Counted from the stretch's first letter, positions 27,072-37,186 are shown. The stretch: DNA of 64,000 nucleotides from Aedoeadaptatus coxii (GCF_903819215.1 NZ_CAIJCT010000010.1); one strand, 5' to 3'. A program made the numbers and translations. Notes: generated by a model from the sequence alone, not told the origin.

Positions 27072-28502
27072 TTATCCCTTTAAATACTTCATTAAGAGCT
27101 CGTTGGCCATTTGCGGATTTGCCTTTCCACGACTTTTCTTCATGACTTGGCCGACGAGGAAACCGACGACGCGATCCTTACCGTTTCTGAATTGCTCTAC
27201 AGATTCGGGATTTTCGTCTAAAACTTCCTTTACGAAAGCTTCGATCTCAGAAGCATCTCCGATTTGAACGAGCCCTTCTTCTTCGATAATATCCTTCGGT
27301 TTCTTGCCTTCTTCGCACATTTTGCGGAATACTTTTTTCCCTGCATTGTTATTGATCTTCGCCGATTTAATTTCATCGAGAAGATAGGCGAAATCTTTTG
27401 CTTCAAAGGGCACCGTCATGTCGCCGTCGTCGCTTACTTCAATGCGGCGTAAAAATTCCGTCATAAACCAATTGGACAGCATGTCGTAATCTTTAAAATG
27501 CTCCGCCACTTCTTCGTAAAAATCCGCGACAGTTTGAGTTGCACAAATAACCTTGGCGTCGTATTCTTTCAAACCGTAAGTTTCGATAAAGCGCTTTAAT
27601 TTCGCATCGGGAAGTTCCGCCATATTGGAACGCACTTCGGCGATCCATTCATCGTCGATAAACAAGGGTCCGAGATCCCCTTCCGGCGCAAAACGATAGT
27701 CGCTTTCTGTGTATTTTATACGCATGACGATGGTTTCGTTCACGCTGTCGTCCCAACGGCGCGTGGCGCGAAGTTCACTTTCGCCCTTTTCCATCATCTC
27801 GATTTGACGATTCACTTCGTAATCGATGGCCTTCTCGACGGCGCGGAAAGAGTTTAAATTCTTCACTTCACTAATGGCGCTGCGTTCGCCGGTTTCAGTG
27901 TCTTTAATATTGACATTGACGTCGCATCGCAGGGAACCTTCTTCCATCTTGACGTCGGAAACGCCGAGATAGCGCAAGGTGTTGCGCAGTTTTTCCAGGA
28001 AAATTCGCGCTTCCTTCCCCGACGCCATGTCCGGGTCGGTTACGATTTCAATAAGGGGCACACCACAACGATTGTAGTCCATAAGGGTCGTGCCTTCGTC
28101 GGTGTGCAGACTCTTTCCCGTATCCTCTTCGATTTGAATTTGATGGATGCCGATCTTTTTCGCCTCTCCATCATCTCCTTCGATTTCAATATATCCGTGG
28201 TTTGCAACGGCTTCGTCGGTTTGGGTGATTTGATAACCCTTCGTAAGGTCCGGGTAGAAATAATTCTTTCTCGAGAAGGTACTCTTATGATTAATGGTCA
28301 TATGGAAAGCCGTGGCGATTTCAATGGCGCGCTCCACAACCCCTTTATTGAGCACCGGCGTGGCACCGGGCATACCTAAACAAACGGGACATGTACAGGT
28401 GTTGGGCTCTCTGCCGTAGGCATTTTCGCAACCGCAAAATGCTTTGGTTTTCGTGGAAAGTTCCACGTGGATTTCCAGTCCGACAATGGTCTTGTAACGC
28501 AT
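27072..28502 (-). CDS. gatB: Asp-tRNA(Asn)/Glu-tRNA(Gln) amidotransferase subunit B
   Basis: GatB binds the mischarged tRNA and activates its carboxylate with ATP. The 476-residue protein opens YKTIVGLEIHVELST, has the zinc-binding cysteines in FCGCENAYGREPNTCTCPVC, the DYNRCGVPLIEIVT motif, and a C-terminal YqeY-like tail domain. The start overlaps the gatA stop. With gatA and gatC it forms the complete GatCAB complex. Confidence 0.97.
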   Translation of the reverse strand: MRYKTIVGLEIHVELSTKTKAFCGCENAYGREPNTCTCPVCLGMPGATPVLNKGVVERAIEIATAFHMTINHKSTFSRKNYFYPDLTKGYQITQTDEAVANHGYIEIEGDDGEAKKIGIHQIQIEEDTGKSLHTDEGTTLMDYNRCGVPLIEIVTDPDMASGKEARIFLEKLRNTLRYLGVSDVKMEEGSLRCDVNVNIKDTETGERSAISEVKNLNSFRAVEKAIDYEVNRQIEMMEKGESELRATRRWDDSVNETIVMRIKYTESDYRFAPEGDLGPLFIDDEWIAEVRSNMAELPDAKLKRFIETYGLKEYDAKVICATQTVADFYEEVAEHFKDYDMLSNWFMTEFLRRIEVSDDGDMTVPFEAKDFAYLLDEIKSAKINNNAGKKVFRKMCEEGKKPKDIIEEEGLVQIGDASEIEAFVKEVLDENPESVEQFRNGKDRVVGFLVGQVMKKSRGKANPQMANELLMKYLKG

Positions 28503-29932
28503 TAGATATTCCCCTCCAATTCTTTTGCCGTTTGAATGGCTTGAATGTCATTACCTTTCTTGGGAATGATTTGGATGCCTACGGGCAATTTATTTTTCTT
28601 CGTCGCCGGTACACTGATGCCGCCCGTACCGATTAAATTGACGGGTACTGTAAATAAATCCAGCATATAGATTTCAACCGGCGTCATGTCGTCGTCGATG
28701 GGTACTGCCACCGTCGGCGAGGTGGGGCAAAGAATAATATCGTGATTTTCAAAAACGCTATTAAATTCTTCGATCATCTTGTGGCGCATTTCCAAGGATT
28801 GCTCCCAATATTCTTTGGAATGATCCATACTCATAATGTAGGAGCCGATCATAATGCGGCGTTTAACTTCCGTTCCGAAACCTTCGCTACGGGTGCGAAC
28901 GTAAAGTTCTTCGATGTTGTCGTAATCGTCGGTGATGTAACCGTAATTAATACCGTCGTAACGGCTCATATTCGGTGCGATTTCACCGTTAACGAGAATA
29001 TGATAAATGGCGATGGCAAGGTCTAAACTTCCGATATGAACGAATTCCACTTCTGCGCCCTTTGATTTCATAAAATCTACGGTATGAATAAAAGCTTCCC
29101 GCACCTCGTCTTGCACTTCGAATGTTTTAAAAACATCGGGAATAGCGACCTTTAAGCCGTTTAAGGATTTCGCATCTTTTTCTCTATCTAATTGTAAGGA
29201 TTCGTTGCCGATGCAGGTGGCGTCGTGTAAATCCGATCCTTCTAAAATCGATAGGACATATTCCACATCGTCTACGCTTTTAGCGAGGACGCCCACTTGG
29301 TCGAATGTGTTCGCCATAGAGGCTACGCCGTAGCGTGAAATACTTCCGTGAGAAGGCTTCATGCCTACGAGCCCGCAAAAAGCTGCAGGTTGACGTACGG
29401 AACCGCCGGTATCGGTGCCGAGGCTTATGGCACAAAATTCCGCCGCAACCGATGCGGCACTGCCGCCGGAGCTACCGCCGGAAACACGTGTGGGATCGAC
29501 GGGGTTCTTCGTTACGCCGTAATAGGAATACTTCGTGGAAGAGCCCATGGCGAATTCATCCATGTTCACTTTACCGATAAGAATGGCATCTTCCCGTTTC
29601 AATTTTTGGGTGACAATAGCGTCGTAGGGGGATACGAAATCATCGAGCATTTTAGATGCGCAGGTCATGCGCACATCTTTGACGGCGATATTGTCTTTAA
29701 CCGATACAACGATACCCGCCATTTTCCCGAGAGGTTCGCCTTTTTCTCGTTTTTCATCCAGCTCTTTCGCCTTGGCACGCGCCATATCTTCCATGACGGT
29801 AATAAAGACATTCAGTTCGCCGTCGTCGCGTTTAATTTTATCTAAATAGGCCTCGACCAGTTCGCTACAGGTAATGTCGCCTTTTAAAAACAACTCCCTG
29901 GTTTCCAGTCCGGTTTTTTGAATCAGGTTCAT
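28502..29932 (-). CDS. gatA: Asp-tRNA(Asn)/Glu-tRNA(Gln) amidotransferase subunit A
   Basis: GatA is the amidase-signature glutaminase that supplies ammonia to GatB. The 476-residue protein contains the catalytic lysine segment VSVKDNIAVKD, the glycine/serine-rich signature GGSSGGSAASVAAEF and the nucleophile-containing LGTDTGGSVRQPAAFCG. Normal length, complete. Confidence 0.97.
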   Translation of the reverse strand: MNLIQKTGLETRELFLKGDITCSELVEAYLDKIKRDDGELNVFITVMEDMARAKAKELDEKREKGEPLGKMAGIVVSVKDNIAVKDVRMTCASKMLDDFVSPYDAIVTQKLKREDAILIGKVNMDEFAMGSSTKYSYYGVTKNPVDPTRVSGGSSGGSAASVAAEFCAISLGTDTGGSVRQPAAFCGLVGMKPSHGSISRYGVASMANTFDQVGVLAKSVDDVEYVLSILEGSDLHDATCIGNESLQLDREKDAKSLNGLKVAIPDVFKTFEVQDEVREAFIHTVDFMKSKGAEVEFVHIGSLDLAIAIYHILVNGEIAPNMSRYDGINYGYITDDYDNIEELYVRTRSEGFGTEVKRRIMIGSYIMSMDHSKEYWEQSLEMRHKMIEEFNSVFENHDIILCPTSPTVAVPIDDDMTPVEIYMLDLFTVPVNLIGTGGISVPATKKNKLPVGIQIIPKKGNDIQAIQTAKELEGNI

Positions 29933-29941
29933 AGTCCCTCC

Positions 29942-30223
29942 TTAATCGACAAACTTAATAATTTCAAAATAGCCGTATTTCGTCTTAACGGCATTTTTCG
30001 TCGCGTCCTCGCGATCCAACGAGGGACGAACTTCGTCGTCTCTTAAACGATTCGGCAATTTATTCGTATGGAAAGTAGGCGCACAATGAATATTCGCCTC
30101 TTTAATCGTATCGATCAGATCCATGGTGTCGGAAAAACCTTTTACAATTCCGTCCAATTCCTCGTCGGTAAAATGTAATTTCGAAATTTCCGCAATATGT
30201 CTAATTTCTTCCTTTTTCATCAT
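29942..30223 (-). CDS. gatC: Asp-tRNA(Asn)/Glu-tRNA(Gln) amidotransferase subunit C
   Basis: GatC is the small subunit that clamps GatA and GatB. The 93-residue product has the family core IRHIAEISKLHFTDEE and the C-terminal LRDDEVRPSLDREDATKNA. The start ATGATGA overlaps the ligA TGA stop and has GGGGAG four nt upstream; the ATG three nt later is equally possible. Confidence 0.93.
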   Translation of the reverse strand: MMKKEEIRHIAEISKLHFTDEELDGIVKGFSDTMDLIDTIKEANIHCAPTFHTNKLPNRLRDDEVRPSLDREDATKNAVKTKYGYFEIIKFVD

Positions 30224-32157
30224 CGGTCTCCCCATTTCTCATAAAATTCTGCTTCATTTACTATTTCCACGCCCAAGCTTCTGGCTTTGTCCACTTTACT
30301 CCCCGGATCGTCGCCTGCCAGAACGGCATCTGTCTTTTTGGAAACCGAACCCGTTACTTTTGCGCCGCGACGTTCGAGTGATTCCTTCACTTCATTTCTG
30401 GGTTTTGAAAGCGTGCCCGTCAAGACGAAAGTAAGGCCCTCCAGATCGCCGCCGGTTTGACGTTCTTCATATTGAATGTCGATCCCCGCATCTAAAAGAT
30501 CCGCTACGTAATGGCCGATAACGTCGTCGGTAAAAAATACGTGAATTTCACGCGCCGTTTCCGGGCCTATATCCTCAATGGTTTGAAGCTCATCCTCGTC
30601 GGCTTGTCGCAAGGCATCAAAATTTTTAAAGTGAGCAGCTAAGTCTCTTGCCGTCTTTATACCCACTCCGCCGATTCCTATGGCATAGAGGAAACGGTGA
30701 AAGGGAATCTTCTTGGATCCGTCGATCGCTTCCAGGAGATTGTTCGCCTTTTTCTCGCCGAAGCCTTCAAGTTTCAGCAGATCCTCCATCTTCAAGCCGT
30801 ATATATCGGGAATCTCGTGTAAGAGCCCCGCTTCGATTAAGGCCGCCGCGGTTTTTTCGCTGAATCCGCGAATATCCATACCGTCGCGAGAGGCAAAGTG
30901 ATCCATTCGGCGCACAAGTTGCGGTTCGCAACCGATGGTATTCGGGCAAAAACTGTGCACACCGTTTTGTACGAGTTCCGTGCCGCAGGCGGGGCATTTG
31001 GTAATCATGGGTATGGGTTCGCCCTCGTCGCCTACGCCCTTTAAAATTTCGGGAATGACGTCGTTACTGCGGCGAAGGAGTATCTGCCCACCTTTCAATA
31101 CGCCCTTTCTTAGAATATCGTCGTAATTATTCAGCGTCGCCCTGGAGATCGTAACGCCGTCGATGTCCACCGGTTCGAGAATACCCGTAGGCGTCACCTT
31201 CCCCGTTCGACCGACGCCCCATTCCACGTTTAGAAGTGTCGTCACTACTTCTTTCGCTTCAAATTTGTAGGCGATGGCCCATCTGGGAAACTTTACGGTA
31301 TAGCCTAATCGTTCCCTTGCGGCGAGATCATTGATTTTGATGACGACGCCGTCGATCATAACGTCCAGCTTCGGCCGCACATGTTCCACTTCCTCGATGA
31401 AATCAAAAACGCCTTTAAAGTCATCGACGCGTCGAGTCATGGGATGAACGAGAAATCGCTGTTCTTTTAAAAAACCTTTAATTTCCTCGTCGGTTTTAAA
31501 ATCCATTCCCTCGGCATAGGTTAAATTGTAAAGATAAGCCGTTAAATGGCGGCGGCGAGTTTCCTTAGGATCTAAATTTCTTAGAGCGCCGGCCGCGCCG
31601 TTGCGCGCATTTTTTAAAGGCTCTTCCGCCGTGCGATTGTACGCCTCTAAGGATTTATACGGCATGAGCCCTTCCCCTTGTACGATCAAATGCCCTTTAA
31701 AGGGAATGGTCAAGGGCACCGACGAAATCGTATAGACCTGTTCGGTGATTACCTCGCCGACGATGCCGTTGCCTCTTGTGACGGCTCGCGTCAGTTTGCC
31801 GTCGTCGTAGGTCAGCGAAATGGTGAGGCCGTCAAATTTCAATTCCGCCATATAACCCTTCTTCGACGCCCCGGCTTCTTCCATGCGGTTCATCCATGCG
31901 GTAAGGGTTTCGTAATTTTGCGCCTTATCTAAAGAATAAAGCGGATATTCATGTTGGAATTTTTCGAATCCCTCCAGCAAATCACCGCCGACTCGACGGC
32001 TCGGCGAATCGAAGAGCACCTTGCCGGTGTCTCTTTCTTGGCGTAAAAGCTCATCGTACAAAGCGTCGTATTCTTTATCGCTTACGAGAGGATCGTCCAA
32101 AGTGTAATAGGCATGGGCCCACGTATTCAGTTGATCGACTATCTCGCGCATGTCCAT
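30220..32157 (-). CDS. ligA: NAD+-dependent DNA ligase LigA
   Basis: LigA seals nicks in replication and repair. In 645 residues: the Ia domain (LNTWAHAYYTLDDP), the adenylation domain with the nucleophile lysine in YMAELKFDGLTIS near residue 112, the OB fold, the four-cysteine zinc finger (CPACGTELVQNG to CPNTIGC), HhH repeats (EGFGEKKANNLLEAI, IGIGGVGIKTARDLA) and a C-terminal BRCT domain (GLTFVLTGTLSKPRNE). Complete. It sits between pcrA and gatC with 1- to 4-bp junctions. Confidence 0.97.
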   Translation of the reverse strand: MDMREIVDQLNTWAHAYYTLDDPLVSDKEYDALYDELLRQERDTGKVLFDSPSRRVGGDLLEGFEKFQHEYPLYSLDKAQNYETLTAWMNRMEEAGASKKGYMAELKFDGLTISLTYDDGKLTRAVTRGNGIVGEVITEQVYTISSVPLTIPFKGHLIVQGEGLMPYKSLEAYNRTAEEPLKNARNGAAGALRNLDPKETRRRHLTAYLYNLTYAEGMDFKTDEEIKGFLKEQRFLVHPMTRRVDDFKGVFDFIEEVEHVRPKLDVMIDGVVIKINDLAARERLGYTVKFPRWAIAYKFEAKEVVTTLLNVEWGVGRTGKVTPTGILEPVDIDGVTISRATLNNYDDILRKGVLKGGQILLRRSNDVIPEILKGVGDEGEPIPMITKCPACGTELVQNGVHSFCPNTIGCEPQLVRRMDHFASRDGMDIRGFSEKTAAALIEAGLLHEIPDIYGLKMEDLLKLEGFGEKKANNLLEAIDGSKKIPFHRFLYAIGIGGVGIKTARDLAAHFKNFDALRQADEDELQTIEDIGPETAREIHVFFTDDVIGHYVADLLDAGIDIQYEERQTGGDLEGLTFVLTGTLSKPRNEVKESLERRGAKVTGSVSKKTDAVLAGDDPGSKVDKARSLGVEIVNEAEFYEKWGDR

Positions 32158-32158
32158 G

Positions 32159-34327
32159 TTATTCCTTCTTTCTTAAAGGTGCGATTTTAACATTTAACGT
32201 TTTAAGGCCTTTTCCCTCAAAGGCGATGACCGCTTCATCCCCTTTTAATTGCACGACCATTCCCTCGCCCCACTTTTTATGAATTAATTTATCGCCAATC
32301 GAAAATGTGACGTCGTTCGTTTCTTGAGGAGCGACTTTTGCCGCAGGCTTTACCGCCGTAGTACCTGTAAAGATGGCATGTCCGGATTTCTGATTTTTCT
32401 TCACCGGCTCGCTGTCCATTATCTCGATGACATCTTCAAGCTCTTTAATAAAGCGGCTCTTAACGGCAGGTTTCCGTTGGCCGTAAAGGGTACGGGATTT
32501 AGCGGAAGACAAAAATAACTTTTCTTCCGCCCGGGTCATGGCCACATACATAAGCCTACGCTCTTCTTCCATTTCCTCTTCCGTATCGAAAGCCCTTGAT
32601 GTAGGGAATAACCCTTCTTCCAAGCCGACGACGAAGACAATGGGAAATTCCAGCCCCTTCGCGCCGTGAATGGTCATAAGTTGTACGGAGCGATCTTCGT
32701 CTACCAGTTCATTTTTGTCGGAAATCAAACTGAGATTTCCCAAAAAATCCGTCAACGTCAAATCGGGATTACTCCTCTGAAATTCCGCCGCCGCGGATAC
32801 AAATTCTTCCAGGTTTTCAAGTCGGGTTTCCGACATGACCGTATCTTCTTTTTTCAGCTCTTCGACATAATGGCTTTCAAATAACACGGCTTCCACCAAT
32901 TCGCTTAAACTTAATTCCTCTTTTTTATTCATTAAAAGATGCATTAAATTTACGAATTGTTTAATGTTTTTCTGCGCGCGAATTTTTAAATCGTCATTTT
33001 CTTCGAGAGTCTCCATGACGGTAAAAAGATCCAGCCCGTGTTCATCGGCATAGGATTGGAGCTGATCCACCGTCGTATCGCCGATACCGCGCTTTGGCAC
33101 ATTGACGATGCGGCGCAGGTTGACATCATCCTTCGGGTTGTCGATCACCTGAAGATAGCCGATAACATCCTTGATTTCCATGCGATCGTAAAAGCGGAGA
33201 CCGCCGACGACGCGGTAAGGAATTCCCTCGCGCATCAACGCTTCTTCAAAGCCGCGCGACTGAGCATTGGTTCTGTATAAAATCGCCATATCACCGAAAG
33301 ATGCCCCTTTATAATTTAGATGCATCATTTTTTGAATGACGGCCGTTTCCTCTTCGCTGCTATGGAAAAATTCCTTGAAGATAATGGGATCGCCGCCTTC
33401 TCGATCGGTCCAAAGATTTTTCTTTTTTAGGGCCGGATTGTTGGCGATTAGCGTGTTGGCACCTTTTAAAATCGGCGTCGTGGAGCGGTAATTTTGCTCC
33501 AATAAAATCGTGCGGGCACCCGGAAAATCTTTTTCAAAGGATAAAATATTCCCGATATCGGCACCTCGCCAACGGTAAATGGATTGGTCGTTGTCCCCCA
33601 CCACCGTTAGGCCGATCGCTTTTTCAGAGAGCATTTTAACGAGTAAGTACTGAATATGGTTCGTGTCTTGGTATTCGTCTACAAAAACGTAGGCGAATTT
33701 TTGTTGGTACAATGCCAGCACGTCCGGATGGTCTTGGAAAAGTTCCACGGTTTTGACGAGCAAATCGTCGAAATCCATGGCGTTGTTTTCCCGCTTCTTC
33801 TTTTCGTATAGACGATAGGCTTCCGCCATTTGCCGCTTGTGGAAATCGCCGAAATACATTTTCATCGCTTCATCCGGCGACATGCCTTCATTTTTCCAAT
33901 TGGAAATTTGACTGAGTACGCCGAAAGGCTTAAACATTTCCTTGCTCATATTGAGCTCGTTCATACAGTCTTTCATTAACGTCTTTTGATCGGCGCTGTC
34001 GTAAATAGCGAAATTGGAATCGTAGCCGATAGCGTCGCCGTTGCGCCTTAAAATTCGCACACACATGGAGTGGAACGTGCTGATCCACATGCCGTCGACG
34101 GAATAATCCAGTTGCTTCGCCACCCGATCCTTCATTTCCTTCGCCGCTTTATTGGTAAAGGTAATCGCCAAAATATGATAGGGCGATACGCGAAGATGCT
34201 CGATTAAATAAGCGATCTTCCCCGTGACCACGCGGGTCTTGCCGCTTCCCGCCCCTGCTAAGACGAGCAAAGGTCCTTCGGTGGCGAGAATCGCTTCCCG
34301 TTGACGATCATTATAACGACTTAACAT
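32159..34327 (-). CDS. pcrA: ATP-dependent 3'-5' DNA helicase PcrA/UvrD
   Basis: PcrA is the UvrD-type SF1 helicase of Gram-positive repair and plasmid replication. The product of about 722 residues has the Q motif region RYNDRQREAIL, Walker A AGAGSGKT, motif II VDEYQDTNHIQ, motif III GDNDQSIYRWRGAD, motif IV LEQNYRST, motif V MTIHGAKGLEF and motif VI VAMTRAEEKLFL, then a C-terminal Tudor-like end (GDKLIHKKWGEGMV). I start it at ATG 34327, where AGGAAAGG precedes; an in-frame ATG at 34342 adds five residues. Directly upstream of ligA, a common Firmicutes pairing. Confidence 0.96.
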   Translation of the reverse strand: MLSRYNDRQREAILATEGPLLVLAGAGSGKTRVVTGKIAYLIEHLRVSPYHILAITFTNKAAKEMKDRVAKQLDYSVDGMWISTFHSMCVRILRRNGDAIGYDSNFAIYDSADQKTLMKDCMNELNMSKEMFKPFGVLSQISNWKNEGMSPDEAMKMYFGDFHKRQMAEAYRLYEKKKRENNAMDFDDLLVKTVELFQDHPDVLALYQQKFAYVFVDEYQDTNHIQYLLVKMLSEKAIGLTVVGDNDQSIYRWRGADIGNILSFEKDFPGARTILLEQNYRSTTPILKGANTLIANNPALKKKNLWTDREGGDPIIFKEFFHSSEEETAVIQKMMHLNYKGASFGDMAILYRTNAQSRGFEEALMREGIPYRVVGGLRFYDRMEIKDVIGYLQVIDNPKDDVNLRRIVNVPKRGIGDTTVDQLQSYADEHGLDLFTVMETLEENDDLKIRAQKNIKQFVNLMHLLMNKKEELSLSELVEAVLFESHYVEELKKEDTVMSETRLENLEEFVSAAAEFQRSNPDLTLTDFLGNLSLISDKNELVDEDRSVQLMTIHGAKGLEFPIVFVVGLEEGLFPTSRAFDTEEEMEEERRLMYVAMTRAEEKLFLSSAKSRTLYGQRKPAVKSRFIKELEDVIEIMDSEPVKKNQKSGHAIFTGTTAVKPAAKVAPQETNDVTFSIGDKLIHKKWGEGMVVQLKGDEAVIAFEGKGLKTLNVKIAPLRKKE

Positions 34328-34344
34328 GGACCCTTTCCTCATTT

Positions 34345-35034
34345 CTACTTTCCAATAAGATCACGTACAACTTTCGATGCGATGAGTAAGCCCGATGCAG
34401 GCGGTACAAAGGAAATGCTCGCCGGGGAACGCTCCCCTTCCCCCTCTTCTTTATGAGGCGCTTCTTTAGAATAGACTACAGCATAATCTGCGATTCCTCT
34501 ACGCTTCGTTTCTCTTCGCATCACTTTTGCAAGAGGGCACATACTGGTTTTAGAGAGCATCGTTATTTCCAAAAGTTCGGGATGTAATTTATTACCCGCC
34601 CCCATGGCGGAAATAAAAGACGTGTTTGCCTCTTGAGCCGATTGCGCTAAAAGCAATTTGGCGCTTACCTGATCCAAAGCGTCGATCGCATAATCATAGG
34701 ACGCAAAATCGAATCGATCGATGGTATCTTCGCTTACGCGCAAGGGATAGGCATGCACTCGGCTTTCGGGGAGTATGGATAAAAGCCTGTTTTTTAATGC
34801 GTCCACTTTTAATTCGCCGACGGTTTCCATGGTCGCGACGAGCTGACGATTAATATTGGTCACATCTACTCGATCGAAGTCCACTATATCTATGGTGCCG
34901 ATGCCCGAGCGCAGGAGCGCTTCGGCACAATGTCCTCCGACGCCGCCGATACCGAAGACGATGACGCGTTTTTCTTTTAGCATTTCCAGCGCTTCGTTTC
35001 CAATAAGCCACCGGGTTCTTAGAAATGGATCCAT
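34345..35034 (-). CDS. tcdA: tRNA threonylcarbamoyladenosine dehydratase-like (ThiF/E1 family)
   Basis: An E1-like enzyme of 229 residues. TcdA (CsdL) cyclises t6A37 of tRNA to ct6A with ATP. The adenylation fold shows GIGGVGGHCAEALLRSG, DFDRVDVTNINRQL and DALDQVSAK. The SKTSMCPLAKVMRRE segment with its cysteine, and the late FVPPASGLLIAS, fit TcdA rather than MoeB or ThiF; there are no thiamin or molybdopterin genes nearby. First gene of the long operon ending in cobQ, with GGGGAGG before the ATG. Confidence 0.88.
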   Translation of the reverse strand: MDPFLRTRWLIGNEALEMLKEKRVIVFGIGGVGGHCAEALLRSGIGTIDIVDFDRVDVTNINRQLVATMETVGELKVDALKNRLLSILPESRVHAYPLRVSEDTIDRFDFASYDYAIDALDQVSAKLLLAQSAQEANTSFISAMGAGNKLHPELLEITMLSKTSMCPLAKVMRRETKRRGIADYAVVYSKEAPHKEEGEGERSPASISFVPPASGLLIASKVVRDLIGK

Positions 35035-35063
35035 ACTTTCCTCCCCTACTGTTCTAACAACTC

Positions 35064-35072
35064 ATTATAACA
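35064..35072 (-). promoter_or_regulatory. Promoter of the tcdA-cobQ operon, overlapping a terminator
   Basis: TGTTATAAT on the minus strand. A TTGTAT box lies 18 nt upstream of the TATAAT, at the loop of the SLH-gene terminator hairpin. The T tract of that terminator (35077-35072) runs straight into the TG of this box. Confidence 0.7.
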
Positions 35073-35105
35073 AAAAAGCCCCGGCGAATACAATTCGCCG
35101 AGACT
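35072..35105 (-). terminator. Terminator after the SLH-protein gene
   Basis: AGTCTCGGCGAA and TTCGCCGGGGCT form a 12-bp stem (two G-U pairs) with a TTGTA loop, followed by six T on the minus strand. It lies 16 nt past the SLH gene stop and overlaps the next promoter. Confidence 0.88.
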
Positions 35106-35120
35106 TTCATTCAATTGGTA

Positions 35121-37154
35121 TCAATTCCACGCCAAGGTATTTAAGGGAAAAATAGGTGTATCTTTCAGATAGGGGCCATTGATGCGTACATTCCCCAAGG
35201 AGTACTTACCGCCTTCATCATAAAGATCGAAGCAGAGCGCCAATCTTCCTTGGTTACCATAAGATGCGAGAGCGCTATCAAATTCTTTTTTGATTTGGAA
35301 TCTACCCGGGAGCTTAACATTCATGTGAGTGGAAGATCCGTTGTAGTCGACCTTATAGGCTGAGTAACCTTCCCATGCATTGTAAGCCCATCTAGAACCT
35401 TGCTCAACATCATCTATTTTTTTTACGGTACTAATCGAATAAACTACATTCTTTTCGATTAATCTGCGAACAACCGTGACACCATCAACTTTTCCTCCAG
35501 TTAAATGGAGTTTGACTTCAACGTATTCCGGTCGTCCAATGCTTCGCATAGCTGATATAAGATCGGAGACGGAAAGAGTTCTTCCGTTTGGTGACGATGG
35601 ATCTTTAAAGGTTATCTTATCTTTCAGCATGAACTCCCGTTCGCCTTTTTCATTTTTAATTTTTATGCGTGATTCACCATAAGAGTAAGTCCATGCGTCC
35701 ACGAACAATCCAGTAAGATCCTCTTGGGTATCCGTTGCCGATACGACATTTTGATAACTCGTTTTAATGGTAAGGGGATATCCCTTGTTGAGGCCCTTCG
35801 TCTTTTCATAGAGGTCGTCTCTTACTCTATTATCTTGCACCTTAAAGGTGTAAGTTTTACCGTCAGCCAGCTTCAGATAAAGTGTAGCATCGCCTCCAAA
35901 GCGGGATCCGTAGTCAAAATTTACAAACTCACCAGATGCCACGCCGCTTTGAGGATACACTTCTACTTCGGTCAATACGCTGTTTCGCGCCTTAAAGATA
36001 ACCATATCCGTGGAACGAATGTCGTCTGCTTTAATAGCTTTTCCTAAGGATTTTACTTTGGTATCTTTGTCGAATTTAAAGGTCGTGGTGTAATCGGCTT
36101 TAAACTTGGAGTCTACCGTGGCGTCTTTTTTCGTCACATAGTCTACAGTAATGCCGTCTTTGACAGTGGATCGTACGACGCCCGTGCCGACAACATCATT
36201 GGAGACAATATCCACTTTAACAGCGTGTAAAGAGGCGATGCCGGTAGTGGAGGCGTAGGCGGAAACTTTAACCTTCGCTCCGACGGTAATGTCTTTGGCA
36301 GTGCCCGCTTTTCCGTTGAGGGTAACCTTTGTGTCGCTACCCAATACAAATGCGGTGGCCTTGCCGTCTTTTCCCTTTAAGGCAAAGGTCGGCGTTCCGT
36401 TGACTTCTTCGTTAAAGTAAACTTCCCCTTCGTAATCTTTCGTTTGTTTCGCCTTGTTTTTGTAATCGTAGCTTAAATTGGTAATGGTCGCCATTTGATC
36501 GCGGTGTAAAGGTTGTTGAGGATTGAAGAATCCGTCGTCGCCTTTGGCGTGGAAAACACCCGCTTCAATGATTCCCGCGTAAAGCCCTTTAATATCGACA
36601 TCGCCTGTAAGTGCTTTCGGCGTATTGCCGATGGCATTAATATCGTTTACGGCAATGTTCGTAATGTTTTTCTTCGCTTCAATTCCCAAGGCTTTGGCGT
36701 AATAAACCATAATTAATTCACGGCTCGGGTATTGATGTGCCTTCGGTGTATTGGTAATATAGCCTTTTTCAAATGCCGCCTTTAAGTTTTCTTCCGTAAT
36801 AACGCCTCTTTCGAGAGCGCAGCAAATGGCGCTGCGTGCCCATCCCGGCACTTTATATTTATCGGAAACTTGTCCAAATTTACTGATTGCCCGTGTTTCA
36901 TCTTGTGCGCTGGGACTTTGAATGCCCTTTAACAGCTGCATAATTTCCAGATAACTTACGGAACGTTTGGGTTTAAAGGTGCCGTCGGTATAGCCGCTAA
37001 TGACTCTTAAATCCGCGAGTTTCGAAATATGGGGAAAGGCCCAGTTGTCGGAGCGTACATCGGAAAAAGATGCTGCCATAGTGGAGATCGGTTGAGCCAG
37101 CATGACACCTGCCAATGCCAACACTGCCACTGCTTTTATTTTATTATTCTTCAT
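35121..37154 (-). CDS. S-layer homology (SLH) domain surface protein
   Basis: A 677-residue exported protein. A cleavable-looking signal peptide (VLALAGVMLAQPISTMAAS) is followed by three SLH domains in residues 28 to about 230 (FSDVRSDNWAFPHISKLADLRVISGYTDGTF; a second around YKVPGWARSAICCALERG; a third around VFHAKGDDGFFNPQQPLHRDQM). SLH domains usually bind pyruvylated secondary cell-wall polymer. The remaining 440 residues are beta-rich repeats that I do not recognise. Own promoter (37187-37195) and strong terminator: monocistronic. The signal peptide region resembles that of the hydrolase gene at 52523. Confidence 0.92.
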   Translation of the reverse strand: MKNNKIKAVAVLALAGVMLAQPISTMAASFSDVRSDNWAFPHISKLADLRVISGYTDGTFKPKRSVSYLEIMQLLKGIQSPSAQDETRAISKFGQVSDKYKVPGWARSAICCALERGVITEENLKAAFEKGYITNTPKAHQYPSRELIMVYYAKALGIEAKKNITNIAVNDINAIGNTPKALTGDVDIKGLYAGIIEAGVFHAKGDDGFFNPQQPLHRDQMATITNLSYDYKNKAKQTKDYEGEVYFNEEVNGTPTFALKGKDGKATAFVLGSDTKVTLNGKAGTAKDITVGAKVKVSAYASTTGIASLHAVKVDIVSNDVVGTGVVRSTVKDGITVDYVTKKDATVDSKFKADYTTTFKFDKDTKVKSLGKAIKADDIRSTDMVIFKARNSVLTEVEVYPQSGVASGEFVNFDYGSRFGGDATLYLKLADGKTYTFKVQDNRVRDDLYEKTKGLNKGYPLTIKTSYQNVVSATDTQEDLTGLFVDAWTYSYGESRIKIKNEKGEREFMLKDKITFKDPSSPNGRTLSVSDLISAMRSIGRPEYVEVKLHLTGGKVDGVTVVRRLIEKNVVYSISTVKKIDDVEQGSRWAYNAWEGYSAYKVDYNGSSTHMNVKLPGRFQIKKEFDSALASYGNQGRLALCFDLYDEGGKYSLGNVRINGPYLKDTPIFPLNTLAWN

Positions 37155-37186
37155 AACATTCCTCCTTTTGCATTCAACTTATCCCC

